A stretch of DNA of 64,000 nucleotides from Aldrovandia affinis (GCA_029706075.1 JAINUG010000328.1:124001-188000); one strand, 5' to 3'; counted from the stretch's first letter, positions 11,701-23,635 are shown. The notes: a model not told the origin generated them from the letters alone. Program-made: numbers and translations.

Positions 11701-14700
11701 GAAGATCGAGTCTGGGGAGGGCACGCTCCCTGTGCGTGCCTGTGCGGCTGCCCAAGCGTGGGATGGTGTGCCGCAGGGGGAGCAGCTCATCACCATGTCC
11801 TGCACTGACAAAATTGCAAGGTAAGGGGGGGGAGTGCTCTATGGCAGACCTCAGCAGACTGAGTTTTGTGCTCATAGATCACATGGTATAGCAGATATAT
11901 AGAGTTTTCAAAGACATTACCAAATTCACAAATCAACTATTAGATATGATGATGATTTTATTGAGTTGTGGGGCGGGGGTGGATAATATTTTATAAAGAA
12001 TGAATCTGTAAAAGTTTAATTCATGCGAAATGTGGTAACAATCAAAATAACCAAGCAAGCGATATCTGAAATGACATTTATGCAATTATATTGTTGAGGG
12101 GAGGGGGACATATCCATTATGTTCATATTTAATATTTTATTAAAACAAGGGACAAGGAGTAAAAATGCCCGACAGCTGGTCATGCTATCCCTTGATTCTT
12201 TAGGTTGGCAAATTTGTTAATATTTTTTAAATGTTCCTTATTTGTGCCTGAAATGCACAGTACATCTCCAAATGCCACAAAAGGAGTGCTTTTTCACAAT
12301 CTTTCAATGAAGAGATAAAAACTGTGCTTATTTTATTAAAGGAACAATTCACCCCAAAATGCAAGACGAGACCCATTTTAAATAAATTCCACTCTGTCAG
12401 AGCGTAGAACCCTAACCCCTGTGACATTTCAGTGATGAGAATGAAGCATAATATATTGATTTAGGGTTTAACATTATTAAAAGGATTTACCTTTTATTAA
12501 AATGTGGTCAAAGGGGAATCCCAGTTTAAACATTGCACTGCTAAAAAAGAGATTAGAATGAGGGGAGAGGTTGTCTGATATTTGCTTCACGCGGGAGTAT
12601 CACGAGGTCACTGTGTTTCATTCATCTATTGATTCGTTATTATGTGAGGAAAGTAAGAAATCATTGACTAATTAAACTAATGTGGACAGTGTGCCACCAA
12701 AGTCCACCAGTCAACACTAATCCCACCTTTCGCTCTGTGCATAGTCTGCTGTGCATAAATAGCCCCATCACCACTAACGTGGCTAACATGGCTTTCCAGC
12801 CAAAATAATGCTGATGAGATTAAGAGGGGAGGGTTCCCAGGCAAACCTGAAGTCAGTTTCAAAATATGATGGCCTTTTGGTGGGCTATTCATAAATCATT
12901 AGCATTATCTGATATTCACTACCTGTTTTGGATTAACTGCAAAATGTAGAGGTACGAAGAGGACACATTCAACATTTGTGAGACTAAAATACAATAGGAC
13001 TATGTTTCTATTTTGTTGAGTTCTGCCCTGGCTTTCCTCAGACTACATAAACAGTGGGTGGTTAAAATTAAAATTTAAATAGTATTAACAGATAATGAAA
13101 CATTATTTCCAGTGGTGTTGACGCTCAGGTAGCAGGGACTGTTCTACCTGTTCCCCCCCTAACTGAATGTGAATACCTTTCCATGCTGAATTTATTTTTG
13201 TGGCTCGTTTGCAACTGTTTAGGAATTCTATTCATTTGGAGTGCTCCTGCTTTCCTTTGCTGGATCAGTCCTGTCTGGACGTCTTCTAAAATAAACATTT
13301 TCAGTCTTGAGTCTGAGCTATGTGAGCAGCCTTGTTTTTAGTTTTTTTTTTACCTTTGTTAAAAATAATAATAATTATAAAAAATAATAATACATACCTG
13401 AGTTTTTATTGTTATATGTCTACTAAGTTATCATGACCTGATTAGCTTTAACCAAAGATTACATCAGGCATAGTGATTGGCTAAATCAATAACGTATTTC
13501 TAGTTCTAGATCTAAAGGCCAATGACACAGTCATTCAGATAGTGAGATTCAGATAATTTTGCACCATGCAGAGTGTCCATACATGCACACATATATCACT
13601 GGGCCTCTTGGGAAAGCCTCCCATCATCTCTGCAGGTAAAGGATAGCTGTCTGATTTGTGTACACTGAGATGTTTATGATAATACGTTCATGATAAGTCT
13701 TTGGAAAGCGAAAGGGGGTGAACCTGCTTGGCCAGATAAGTTGTTGGTCCATCCACATGGCACTGTTGATACGTTTGTAGACAATCTACATACCAAGATC
13801 ACACAGACCAACTGTAATTCGTGTTGTTGGCTCAGCTAGCTGGGATGTGAAAGGACGGGTTCTGAAAGACAGTGTTCTAATATAAACTAGAAAAATCTGT
13901 CTAAACCAGCCGGAACAGATGGCCAGCTTTTGAACAAGTAAGTAATGCTATCTATAATGTTTTGTTTGTTTTGTTTTGTTATTATCTGCCATGCAAGCTA
14001 ACTTAGCTAGCAAGCTCGTTATTAGTTATATTACACTGAATGATACAAAGTTAATGTTAATCACTTAACTGGTTAGCTATAATAGTGAGGTTAGCCTTTT
14101 TATCTAATTATAAAAGCACACTAATCATAAGAAGATATGTTATGCTAATGTCAAATAGCACTAGCTAACTTGTTCTATGATCACTGTTTTTATTTGTTTC
14201 ACAGCTCATGTTTATTACATAAACTTAGCTAGTTAGATAGCTAGCTAGAGACAATAGTATTTAGTAGCTTTGGTGCTGAACTGTAAATGAAAAGTGTGCC
14301 ATTTAGTTCATTTGCTCTCACTACAAAAAAAATGTTTTAATCTCATTGCTTGCTACCAACAACACTTGCTGCTTCAGTGGCATTGCATTAAAAAATACCT
14401 ACCAAGTCAATATTCATTTTTATTTAATTCTCATAATGTCAATGGAGTTGGTTTGGATGCAGTTCATTCTGTTTGAAAAAAAGCAGAACAGATCAAAGTT
14501 ATTTACAAAACAAATCCTCTCAGACGCACAGCTCGTTTAGCCAGTCATTAAAACTGAGAATGTGACGGAATCTGTCTATTCCACATGTTTAGCAAGGGAG
14601 AGGACCAGATATTACTAGCCTGTTTCTGCTGGCTTTTATGATTTTAAACAGAAGTTTAAAATGTTTCTTTAAAAAGAGTAATTAGTAATTAATTAAGTAA

Positions 14701-17700
14701 TTAGTACCTACATGTGTTGTTATAATACTTACATTGGTGTACTTTTCCAATATAGGGGGCTGCTGCTTGTTTATGTCCAAAGCACGAGCGCCAGGGTAGC
14801 AGTGTACATCCGTAGGTCAGAGAGGGGAGAGTAACACATCGCAGTCAATGAGTCCCCTTAAGGCCTCAGTATGCTTCAAACTAAATCAAATTTGGCATGT
14901 TCGCACAGGCAAGATGGCGGGTTTGTGACCAAAACGAAGCACCGCATTTGGCTTTGATCGCCGCAGTTTGTGCAGGCTGGCTAGGCAAACTTGTCTAACT
15001 TTTCGCACAGCGAAGTACGTTGTTAGCTCTAGCTAGCTATATTTTGTGTTGACAAGCGATTTTTTTTCTGCGAATCCAGTTCGCAACTTTGCTCTTTGGG
15101 TAATGCATCGCTTTTGTAGCTAGCTTTTGTTGCTACCAAAATCCTCATTAGTTATTTGACGTTACCTATTTGGTAACCTCAGTTCACCACCAATTGTGTG
15201 ACATAGGCTAGTTGCTAATCAAGTTAACCAGCTTGCTAATTAGTTACAGTATAATACAGATAGTCAGATACCATTTATTCAAAGTTATCATCAAAAGAAA
15301 CCCTGCTATTGCTGATGCAGAATTTTCTAAATGTAATATAGGCCAGGCTAACCCATGGTCTACTACATCAAAAAATAAAATTCACAGTCACTTGATGCTA
15401 TATACAATGTACAATGAGAAATGACATTTTGCAGTTTTTGGGGCACTCCATTTGCAGTTATGTCTGTTACAGGATTCTATCATAAGGTATAATGGTTTAA
15501 ACATAGGGTTATTTTGTACATCAAGCATGACTACATTGCACATGCCGATGCACATTGCCGATGTTTGCTTCGTTGGTATTAATATTTCCGTGGTCTAGCG
15601 ACTAGCAAGCTCTCCCATCTGGCGTGGACAATCATTAAACAAACAGATCTCAAGTCGCAGCGAGTATACTAACATTTGGTCGCAACAATGTATTTGAGAG
15701 CAGTTTGACAGCCTATGCGAACACGCCAATATCGATTTTGTTTGAAGTATACTGAGGCCTTTATAGTAGAGGTGGCTGCGTCGGGCTGGGTTGGGATGGA
15801 GAAGTGGATGTGGGGGCGCACTGGAGATGGCACAGGACTCAGTCCCTTAAAACAGTTATACAGTCACAGTCGCAGATCAGATGAGCTAGTCTCAGGCCAT
15901 GGGCTAACTGTGGTGCGAGCTTGCTCTGGGGCTAGCTGCTAACAGGGCAGGTTAATCCAAGTAAACCGCCGTTTGCTAAAATCCTGGTGTTGCCAAACAT
16001 GTGTCGAAGGTTAAATGTGATAAAAGCTTTTTAAAAAAAAAAAAAATAATTGGGTTTAAGGCAATCATTGTTTAAAGCAATGTTAAAAATAAATGTAAAA
16101 ACTTACTAACAAACAAACAAACAAGAAAGTGCTACTGGCGTACTGCATTCTGGACAGACATGACATACGTCCAAGAGCCAAGTAATGACACACAGCATGC
16201 TACTGAATCCTATCAAACATAAAAGTGTTTGGGTTTGAAAAGTCATATCATAAAATAAGATCAGCTGTTTGTGATGGGAAATGGGACATTCAGTGGCCAG
16301 GACAGTCTCACTGTAGTACTGCCTCATGTTGTGGCACAGCGGCTTCATTTAGCTCACATTACAAAGCAGCATCTATTGAAAAATAACAAACACACATTGT
16401 GTTTAAGTAAGTGAATACAAATTTGATTGAATCAGTGTGGGAGATATGTTTTGGGTCTTTTAGGAAATTGGTAATTATCAGGATTTTGTAAACTAAGGAA
16501 TAATTGCAGTTGTTACAAAGACCATCTTTGATAGGCTAATGGAGAGAGACCAGCACAGTCTGCTGAAGAGTCCATTCAGAACAAAGACAGATTTCAGTTA
16601 ATGCAATATAAAAATCTGTATGCATCTCAGATGTATTATCTTGTTCTCCATGGAGAATTTGTAAATAAAGCCAGATCCTAGCCACAGAATCTCCCAAGTG
16701 AATCACAACAAACAGGTCATCCTTTCACGCACTTTTTTAAATTTTATTTTTCAAAGAAAATAACCAGAAGGTAGTTTGAAGTACATGGAAGTTAATAACA
16801 TATTTTGTGAAGACTTTAACCCTATGGTATCCTGTTTAACAGACTTGTACGGTGATTACATGTGCCTGGGTTCACCATGCAGCACACCAGACATGTCTTT
16901 TGTGATGGATAATGCACAGGGGAAGGCTTATTTTAAACATAATCATATTGGAATATTTTTATTCCTCATGTGTCTGTTTTCATGCATTTCCTTTATGTAT
17001 ATCATATACACTACTGTGCAAAAGTTTTAGGCAGGTGGTAAAAAATGCTGTAAAGTAAGAATGCTTTCAAAAATAGAAGTGTTAATAGTTTATTTTTATC
17101 AAGTAACAAAACGCAAAGTGAATGAACAGAAGAGAAATCTAAATCAAAACAATATTTGGTGTGACCACCCTTTGCCTTCAAAACAGCATCAATTCTTCTA
17201 GGTACACTTGCACACAGTTTTTGAAGGAACTCGGCAGGTAGGTTGTTCCAAACATCTTGGAGAACTAACCACAGATCTTCTGTGGATGTAGGCTGCCTCA
17301 AATCCTTCTGTCTCTTCATGTAATCCCAGACAGACTCGATGATGTTGAGATCAGGGCTCTGTGGGGGCCAAACCATCACTTCCAGGACTCCTTGTTCTTC
17401 TTTACGCAGAAGATAGTTCTTAATGACATTGGCTGTATGTTTGGGGTCGCTGTCCTGCAGAATAAATTTGGGGCCTATCAGACGCCTCCCTGATGGTATT
17501 GCATGATGGATAAGTATCTGCCTGTATTTCTCAGCATTGAGAAATTAATCTTGACCAAATCCCCAACTCCATTTGCAGAAATGCAGCCCCAAACTTGCAA
17601 GGAACCTCCACCATGCTTCACTGTTGCCTGCAGACACTCATTATTGTACCGCTCTCCAGCCCTTCGGCGAACAAACTGCTTTCTGCTACAGCCAGATATT

Positions 17701-20700
17701 TCACATTTTGACTCATCAGTCCAGAGCACCTGCTGCCATTTTCTTTGGCCGACCACTGCGTCTACGGTTCTCAACGTTGCCCGTTTCTTTGTGCTTCTTC
17801 AAAAGAGCTTGAACAGCACATCTTGAAACGCCAGTCTGCTTTGAAATCTTTGCCTGGGAGAGACCTTGCTGATGCAGTATAACTACCTTGTGTCTTATTG
17901 CTGTGCTCAGTCTTGCCATGGTATATGACCTGTGACATGAAACTGTCTTCCACAACCTCACCTTAGTAGCGTAGAGTTTGGCTGTTCCTCACCCAGTTTT
18001 AAGCCTCCTACACAGCTGTTTCTGTTTCAGTTAATGACTGTGTTTCAACCTACATATGACATTGATGATCATTAGCACCTGTTTGGTATAATTGGTTAAT
18101 CATACACCTGATTATAATCCTACAAAATCCCTGACTTTGTGCAAGTGTACCTATAAGAATTGATGCTGGTTTGAAGGCAAAGGGTAGTCACACCAACTAT
18201 TGATTTGATTTAGATTTTTCTTCTGTTCGCTCACTTTGCATTTTGTAAATTGATCAAAATAAACAATTACAATTTATATTTTTGAAAGCATTCTTACTTT
18301 ACAGCATTTCTTCACACCTGCCTAAAACTTTTGCACAGTACTGTAAATCACAATGGATAAGAACATCTGCTTAATTTCCTGCTACTGCTAGTACTGCTAC
18401 TACTGCTACTACTATTACTGCTGCTGCTACTACTACTACTAATACTACTGCTACTACTACTAGTACTACCAGTACTACTACTACTGCTACTACTAATACT
18501 ACTGCTACTACTACTAGTACTACCAGTACTACTACTACTGCTCCTAATACTACTACTACTGCTACTGCTTCTACTACTGCTACTACTGCTACTGTTTCTG
18601 TTTATGAAGAGATTATGATCAATGTCCGATGATGGTGATGATTACGATAAAAATGGTGGTGATGATGGTGATTACGAAGGTCTCTGTTGTAGCACTGATC
18701 ACCAGGTTTGTTTGATGGTCTCTCATGTGGCAGGTATCTGATCCAGGCGTGTTTGACCCTGCAGGTGGAGTGTTGTAGGTATGCAGGGTTCTCTCCTCTC
18801 TCACTTCCTGGAGCCTGTTTACCTGTTCAGCCTCACCGTGGGCAGTCTGCGCCACCCCGGTCACCTGGCCCGGACCCTGGCACATCGCCTGGAACACATC
18901 GGACACCTGCCTGCCCCCTATCGACACACCAACCCCCTCCTCGGCTGTAAGAGATCCTGCCTGTTTCCACTGAAGACATTCACATACATAACATACATGT
19001 GCAAACATACAAAGATGTTTCTTTACAACAGCTATTACACTTCATAACAGATATATCAAGATTTTTCAGTACTTTCACTGGTATTTTTAAATTAACATTA
19101 CAGATTATTTAACAACTTAAATATTCATGCGTCATGTGTTCAAGGTAGAGAGGTAAGGGGTACATTTAAATCTCCTACCTCCACTCAAATACCAAAATAG
19201 GGATGTAGAGTATCTACAATGGTTTTATTTAATAATAAAGGCTCAGACCTTTCAAACATTTTCAAACATGATAACTTTAAACTGATGAGAGTCTGGTCAG
19301 AAGTCAGTCAGAATTAGAAATGGATTAGAAGTCAGACCACAGGGCCCCAATAGACATAGTGAAGTTTGGTCTATTATCACTTGAGTTTGAGTAACTGTAT
19401 TGTAATAAATCAACATGCAACTCAGGAATATCGGCACTGCCAGGAAGTTTGGTTGACCAAATCAGCATCCTGCAGCGCAACTATCCTCTTAATACTACTG
19501 ATTATTTTAGATATATAATCATATTATATAATCATGCAATCATGGTCAGGACCCAGCCAGTGTGAATGTGTGCTTCGGATATTGGGATATCAGGGGAAGA
19601 CGGCTTCAGTAGTGACCCTGTACTGTGTCTCCTGTTCCAGGCTTCAGTAGCGGGAAGGGGGCTTCAGTAGTGACCCTGTTCTGTGTCTCCTGTTCCAGGC
19701 TTCAGTAGGGGGAAGGGGGCTTCAGTAGTGACCCTGTTCTGTGTCTCCTGTTCCAGGCTTCAGTAGGGGGAAGGGGGCTTCAGTAGTGACCCTGCTCTGT
19801 GTCCTCCTGCTCCAGGTCTCGGTAGCAGTGATAGCCGCAGTGCGGGAAAGTCACCCTGCTTCAGCATTAACTGGACGGCGGGCGACGCAGAACTGGAGGT
19901 GGTAAACGGCACCACTGGGAGGAGGAGGGACACGGGGGCATCGTCGCGGCTGTGTAAGCACGGCCTCTTCACCCGCTGGGGGCGGCTCTACAGCAAGGTG
20001 AGCAGAGGCCCCGCCCCCTGCCTCTCACAGCCTGCCATCTGTCCTTAACTCTGACTCACAATTAAATGACTGTTTAGTGTTTATTTTTTAATCATATTTG
20101 TTATGAACCCATAAAAACAGCCCACACTTCAATAGCCGGATGGTGAACCAAGGTGGGACGCGACAAATAAATACAGTATTCCTTTGAGTCAACAAGTTAG
20201 ATAAAAAGATACAGGACTTATTTATGACATACGATAGATAATAGACATACTCACATGACAACGAAGGGATATAATTAAAAAAATCCATGAAAACACTCGC
20301 AAGTCAAAAAGAGGTTCTCTTCCGCAGACTGCTTCCCCTACTCTGCGCTTCCCTAGCTATCAAAAGGTACATAAGAAAAAATGTGCACAGGGAAAAATGG
20401 CAAGTAAGGTAAAAATCTTTGCAAAAGTTTTCAAAAAGGCACAGCTGAATGGCACAAAGTCAAAGAAAGGAAAAAGCCTCTTCTCCAAAAAAATGTCGCT
20501 CCACCCCTTATAAACTCCAGACAGGGGCGTGGCCAGACGAGGTCGAGGAGAGTGCAGTCAATCAACAATCAAGCACCCGTCAACCAAGTCGTTTCTGGGG
20601 TCAAAATTTGGTCAACCGTAACAATATCCCCATTAGCTGATGCCTTAAGGAGTAGTGCTAGTCTTCCTGGGGTCCACAAAAAAAACATTACAACATGACA

Positions 20701-21626
20701 GACATCTCAAGACATTTCACACATACAATAACATTTCATGGTAGTGAGCTACAGACACAACAAACAACATTACAAGCATTGCGTCTTCTTATGGAACAGC
20801 CTTATTCTCATGATTTATTCTGTTAGAGAAACAAATTGCTTTAATTCCCATAATGAAAATGTATTTAGCACATTAGCATTGTTGCTACAAGTGCTACAGA
20901 TTCAAACTGAATGACGGCACAAAGATCACAATCATCTCAAAGGGCTTCAACCGCCTCTGACGAACAATTCCCCACGGCACTAAATCAGAGGCGAGAATAA
21001 GCGCAGTCGCTCTATAAATGCATTTTTTCCCTAAATAATGTCCCACTATTTGTGTATGTGTGCGGGTGTGTGTGTGTGTGTGTGTATGTATGCGTGCGTG
21101 TGTGTGTGTGCATGTGGGTATGTATGCATGTGTGTGTGTGTATGTGTGTGTGCGTGTGTGCATTATGTTTGTGTTTGTGCATGTGTGTGTCTATGTGTGT
21201 GCACTGGTGCATGTATGTGTGTTGTGTGTGTGTATGTGTATGTCTATGTGCATGTATGTGTGTGTGTGTGTGTGTGTGTTTATATATTTGCATCAAAGAA
21301 GATGCACAACAGCCCAGAGAATGTCAATGTGCTGTTTAAAGGAGATCATTTTGCAGTGGTTCGTAGGGGCTCATTGGTCTTTGCTTTGCAGGGGAGGGTT
21401 TATTCTAGCTCGGCGTGAATGTACTGATTTTGAGGGGGTGTTTTTCCAGCTTGGTGTGGGCGTGCAGATCCACGCTGGGGCTCCACTGACATACTGCAAG
21501 GCCAAGCTGGCGGCAGGGACGTACCAAATTGCAAAGCGCCGATTGGTCAGAACGCTGCAGGAGGGGGGGCTTGGGACCTGGGTCAGGAAGCCCCCAGAGC
21601 AGGAGCAGTTCCAGCTGTGTGTGTGA
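8560..21626 (+). CDS. adarb2: adarb2 (ADAR3), last six coding exons, partial gene
   Basis: Six exons at 8560-8728, 10853-11004, 11652-11820, 18765-18946, 19816-19997 and 21450-21626 join in phase to about 342 codons. They form most of the adenosine deaminase domain of the ADAR family, nuclear double-stranded-RNA-binding enzymes that convert adenosine to inosine. The zinc and catalytic residues are visible: NDSHAE (His and proton-shuttling Glu), STSPCGD (Cys) and [10 protein letters not shown] (Cys), plus the base-flipping loop [10 protein letters not shown]. Wording such as [15 protein letters not shown] and the C-terminus [12 protein letters not shown] match ADARB2 better than ADARB1. Mammalian ADARB2 is regarded as catalytically inactive despite keeping these residues. 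The dsRNA-binding domains and R-domain must lie left of the window. The gene converges on wdr37, as in human. All junctions are GT-AG and phases agree; exon ends come from splice consensus and family alignment from memory, not transcripts. Confidence 0.93.
9501..10114. mobile_element. solo-LTR-like repeat 1
   Basis: Starts TGTCGTGTCCCTAGG and ends GGGATGCCACA (TG...CA). It has LTR-like length (614 bp) and an internal 12-bp minisatellite (CCACTACTCTCT, about nine copies, 9796-9902). The flanks are ACAT and ATAT, one mismatch. No coding sequence is present. Confidence 0.45.
10139..10693. mobile_element. solo-LTR-like repeat 2 flanked by ATAT
   Basis: Starts TGTAACACCC and ends GGTTGCTACA, with identical ATAT flanks at 10135-10138 and 10694-10697 that look like a 4-bp target-site duplication. 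It contains a CACCTGC-type minisatellite (10434-10490). The structure resembles the repeat 25 bp to its left. Confidence 0.55.
10637..10650 (+). promoter_or_regulatory. CTCF-like motif inside an LTR-like repeat
   Basis: CCAGTAGATGGCAC fits the known 14-base CTCF core (CCASYAGRKGGCRS) at every position. Occupancy is unknown. Confidence 0.3.
10853..11004 (+). CDS. adarb2: adarb2 exon with PCGDAR zinc ligand
   Basis: A 152-nt exon. The acceptor follows a TC-rich tract and ends AG at 10851-10852; the donor is GT at 11005. It encodes an ERSIF-type linker, then [17 protein letters not shown], which carries the second zinc ligand (Cys). The first codon is split with the previous exon (AG|T, Ser), the phase that keeps the frame. 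Two LTR-like repeats end about 160 bp upstream. Confidence 0.92.
11281..11651 (+). repeat. minisatellite (40-bp unit) carrying copies of the adarb2 splice acceptor
   Basis: Nine to ten units of pattern ACTCAGCTGTGTTTGTGTTC then ACTCCTCTCTCAGTGTACAG run into the exon at 11652. Six upstream copies keep an AG at the acceptor position (ending 11369, 11409, 11449, 11487, 11567, 11611), each behind a pyrimidine tract. Confidence 0.92.
11652..11820 (+). CDS. adarb2: adarb2 exon with RTKIESGEG loop and second Cys
   Basis: A 169-nt exon encoding [17 protein letters not shown] and [15 protein letters not shown]; the Cys is the third zinc ligand. I placed the start at 11652 (AG 11650-11651) because it restores both frame and length against the family: D-L-Y-R-G-Q-Y is the same length as the mammalian stretch. 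The acceptor is the last copy of a 40-bp tandem repeat that repeats the splice site upstream. The donor is GT at 11821. Confidence 0.9.
11821..14857. other. adarb2 intron, unannotated part
   Basis: AT-rich non-coding sequence with no transposon I can name. Bases 12620-12910 are non-repetitive, with homeodomain-like cores (ATTGACTAATTAAACTAATG; TCATAAATCATTAGCATT), and could be conserved. TAGC-rich repeats occur at 13980-14250. Confidence 0.5.
14861..15760. mobile_element. PIF/Harbinger-type non-autonomous TIR element
   Basis: Ends are inverted: AGGCCTCAGTATGCTTCAAA on the left matches the complement of the right end for about 50 bp. TTA flanks it on both sides (14858-14860, 15761-15763), the TWA target of PIF/Harbinger. 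There is no transposase inside. The 900 bp contain ATTAGTTA/TAGC-rich sequence only. Confidence 0.75.
17009..18343 (-). mobile_element. Tc1-like DNA transposon
   Basis: A 1335-bp element with long inverted ends (CTACTGTGCAAAAGTTTTAG, CACCTGCCTAAAACTTTTGC) flanked by TA. It carries a Tc1 transposase relic on the minus strand and sits in the adarb2 intron between the exons ending 11820 and starting 18765. Confidence 0.93.
17160..17920 (-). pseudogene. Tc1 transposase, frameshifted
   Basis: From ATG near 17920: [36 protein letters not shown] (paired-like helix-turn-helix), RRRSGRPKK; then [11 protein letters not shown] (first Asp), [11 protein letters not shown] (second Asp) and [19 protein letters not shown] (Glu), ending KAKGGHTKY. 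The DDE triad is visible but the reading frame changes twice, so it is not functional. Confidence 0.9.
18376..18600. repeat. (CTA/CTG)n trinucleotide microsatellite
   Basis: Impure TACTAC/TGCTAC triplets over about 225 bp, including an internal duplicate of a block of about 60 bp. A GAT-rich tract follows to 18675, shortly before the adarb2 exon at 18765. Confidence 0.9.
18765..18946 (+). CDS. adarb2: adarb2 exon, deaminase core
   Basis: A 182-nt exon between CAG (18762-18764) and GT (18947). It begins with G to complete the Arg codon of DKIAR, then [14 protein letters not shown]. It continues through [12 protein letters not shown] to YRHTNPLLG. It follows a Tc1 transposon and a trinucleotide microsatellite in the intron. 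Confidence 0.93.
19603..19815 (+). repeat. minisatellite (58-bp unit) carrying copies of the adarb2 splice acceptor
   Basis: Units start at 19603, 19661, 19719 and 19777. Each contains CTCCTGTTCCAG; the upstream AGs end at 19640, 19698 and 19756, the real one at 19815. What follows each decoy (GCTTCAGTAG) resembles the exon start (GTCTCGGTAG). From 18947 to 19602 the intron shows nothing else. Confidence 0.92.
19816..19997 (+). CDS. adarb2: adarb2 exon, deaminase core with SINW and RLCKH
   Basis: A 182-nt exon from CCAG (ending 19815) to GT (19998). It encodes [42 protein letters not shown]. The exon start resembles the sequence that follows each CCAG in the 58-bp repeats just upstream, so this acceptor lies within a tandem-repeat family. 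Confidence 0.92.
20099..20623. mobile_element. solo-LTR-like repeat 3
   Basis: Starts TGTTATGAACCC and ends AACCGTAACA, flanked by ATAT(T) and ATAT(C). The length of 525 bp and lack of coding content fit a solo LTR. Confidence 0.5.
21048..21288. repeat. (TG)n compound microsatellite
   Basis: About 240 bp of TG with interspersed A and C, 160 bp before the last adarb2 exon. Its apparent open frames are low-complexity artefacts. Confidence 0.9.
21450..21626 (+). CDS. adarb2: adarb2 last coding exon and stop
   Basis: The exon follows TTTTTCCAG and encodes [18 protein letters not shown] and [18 protein letters not shown], ending in TGA at 21624-21626. The C-terminal wording is characteristic of ADARB2. 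The upstream intron ends with a long TG-rich tract. Confidence 0.93.
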   Translation, partial: LGVGVQIHAGAPLTYCKAKLAAGTYQIAKRRLVRTLQEGGLGTWVRKPPEQEQFQLCV

Positions 21627-22650
21627 GGGTGGGGGGGTGCTGACTCAATACAAGGGCGGCTCACCGATTGGCCCCCCCCTCCCCACTTTCTCACCAGGGA
21701 GCCACCAGTACCTTTCTCCTTCAACAATGGACAAAAGAGGAGAAGGATCCAGGCCATCAGTCAAGCTGCGGATGAACTGCCCCCCTCCCCCAATGTCTCT
21801 CAGTCCTACCTGGGGAAGGGGAGTACACCAAAGTGAAAGGTAGCGGTCACACTGCCGTCAGCAATTGAACCAGGGGAGAGCCCTGCGTTGTGGACATCAG
21901 CTCCCCAGATACAGCCTGCAGGACGTACGAGGGGATGGACAGAGAGGGAGAGAGACAGAGGTCTCCCATTCCCAAAACACAGAAACCCTAGGGCAGGGTA
22001 CAGGATTTGGCCAAGATGAGAGAATTCTGCTATTTTTTCCCCCTCCACAGGAAGGAGGAGAACAGATGTGATGTCAGGTTTTGGGGTGCATCACTTACAT
22101 CATCACCTTTAGCTTGCAGAGCTTGTTTGCTTCTTCCACCCCTGGCCTCTTGTGACATTTACAGTTAACACCTCATTCTTTATCTTTCTTTTCTTTTGGC
22201 CTATTTTCTTTTGTTCACAATGAAGGGACAAGGATGGGAACATAAATATCCGTAGGAAAACATGTGGAGAACACAACCTCACTGTACATTAGCAGCTGGA
22301 TAATTGCACTACTACTGGCTTTGGCTGTGTCTCAGTTAATTGATTTATATTCCCTTGCACTCTTCACTCAGCTCTCCCATTTGTATTAGAAGCCAAGGTC
22401 AAATGGCTGCCATATTGAGGGCTGTCCCAATCCTTACGGATGTGAGAGAAAACTCCACCAGCCCTCTTTGTTCCCCCCTCAAATCCTCAAAACCATGCAC
22501 TTCACTAGAGGCAGGTGTATATCCGGTTATCTCTGAAGTCTTTGAAACTGAAAACCCTCTAAATCTATGAGATTAGAAATGCTAAGAGAACAAGTATGTG
22601 CTATGACAAAATGTTCATATTTTATACGGCTCTACTTTACTAATTAAAGC
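21627..22650 (+). other. adarb2: probable adarb2 3' untranslated region
   Basis: There are no coding signals after the stop. ATTAAA at about 22643-22648 is a possible polyadenylation signal, but no canonical AATAAA was seen nearby. The extent is therefore a guess. Confidence 0.3.
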
Positions 22651-23423
22651 CAATGCACATTCTGAATGTTTGTTCTATGTATAATGGCAACAATGTATAC
22701 ACAAAATGTATTGATTGTCTTTTGCTAGCTCTTTCCTTTATATTCTTCAAACTAGTTTTAAATGGAGAAGGGAGGATAACAGGACTAAAACTAGTTATAT
22801 GTATTTGATCGACATTGTCACTGGTAACAACATGCTTTTACGGTATTATATATCCCAAAAGGTTGTGGCTCAAATTTGTCCAGAGCAAATGCATGATAAG
22901 ATTAGTTAAATATATCTCCCGATTAACAAACACACATGCCTTTAGATTACTTCTAGGGTTTATACGCAAAACGAAACATGTAGCTGGTAGAAAACTATAA
23001 TCAATATACCATCGGTTGTGACTTCAAGCTTTTTGTCCGATCACGACGGTCAATGTGAGAACTTCCTAGCTGGCTGCCCAACAAACAAATGTAACTTGTG
23101 AAAACAAATTCTGATGCATCATTGGAAAAAAATATTAGTTGCAACTACAGAAATGTTTATACCTAGCCAGCTCTCTAACAAACAAAGATTTAAAAGCTGG
23201 TGAAATGTTAGGTACTGTCTAAGAGGTTGTTGGGCTTCTCCAAAAGTTTTAAAATGACAACATAAGTTTAATACAGGCTGCTGCTGTACCTTGCAATCCA
23301 GTGGTACAGACATCCCCATTGAAATGTCACACCAAGATTCTCCAATCAGGGCGCAAATGAGGGTACAAAGTGAGACCCACCTGTGTTCAGCCTATGGCAG
23401 GTAGAAGGTAAAATGAGTTTGAG

Positions 23424-23635
23424 TGTGTGTTTGTCTCTTGCGTGTGCATGTATGTGTGTGTGTCCTTGTGTGTGTGTTGGTCTTTGTGTGTGCTTATGTG
23501 TGTTTGTGTGTCCTTGTGTGTGTGTGTGTGTGTGCGAGTAAGTGTGTGCACGCGTATGAGTGTTCATGTGGGTGTGCGTGTGTGCATGTCTGCGCGTGCG
23601 TGCGTACATGTGTTTGTCTCTCTGTCCCGCTCAGG
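23424..23635. repeat. (TG)n microsatellite
   Basis: Impure TG repeat, intergenic. The stretch 22650-23423 shows nothing recognisable. Confidence 0.85.

Noticed and set aside
18376..18675. A coding triplet-repeat tract
   Set aside because: Interrupted CTA/CTG and GAT repeats in an intron, without an open frame joining the adarb2 exon.
21038..21626. Long open frames rich in Cys and Val over the TG repeats
   Set aside because: They are translations of (TG)n. Only the final part, from 21450, is real adarb2 coding sequence.
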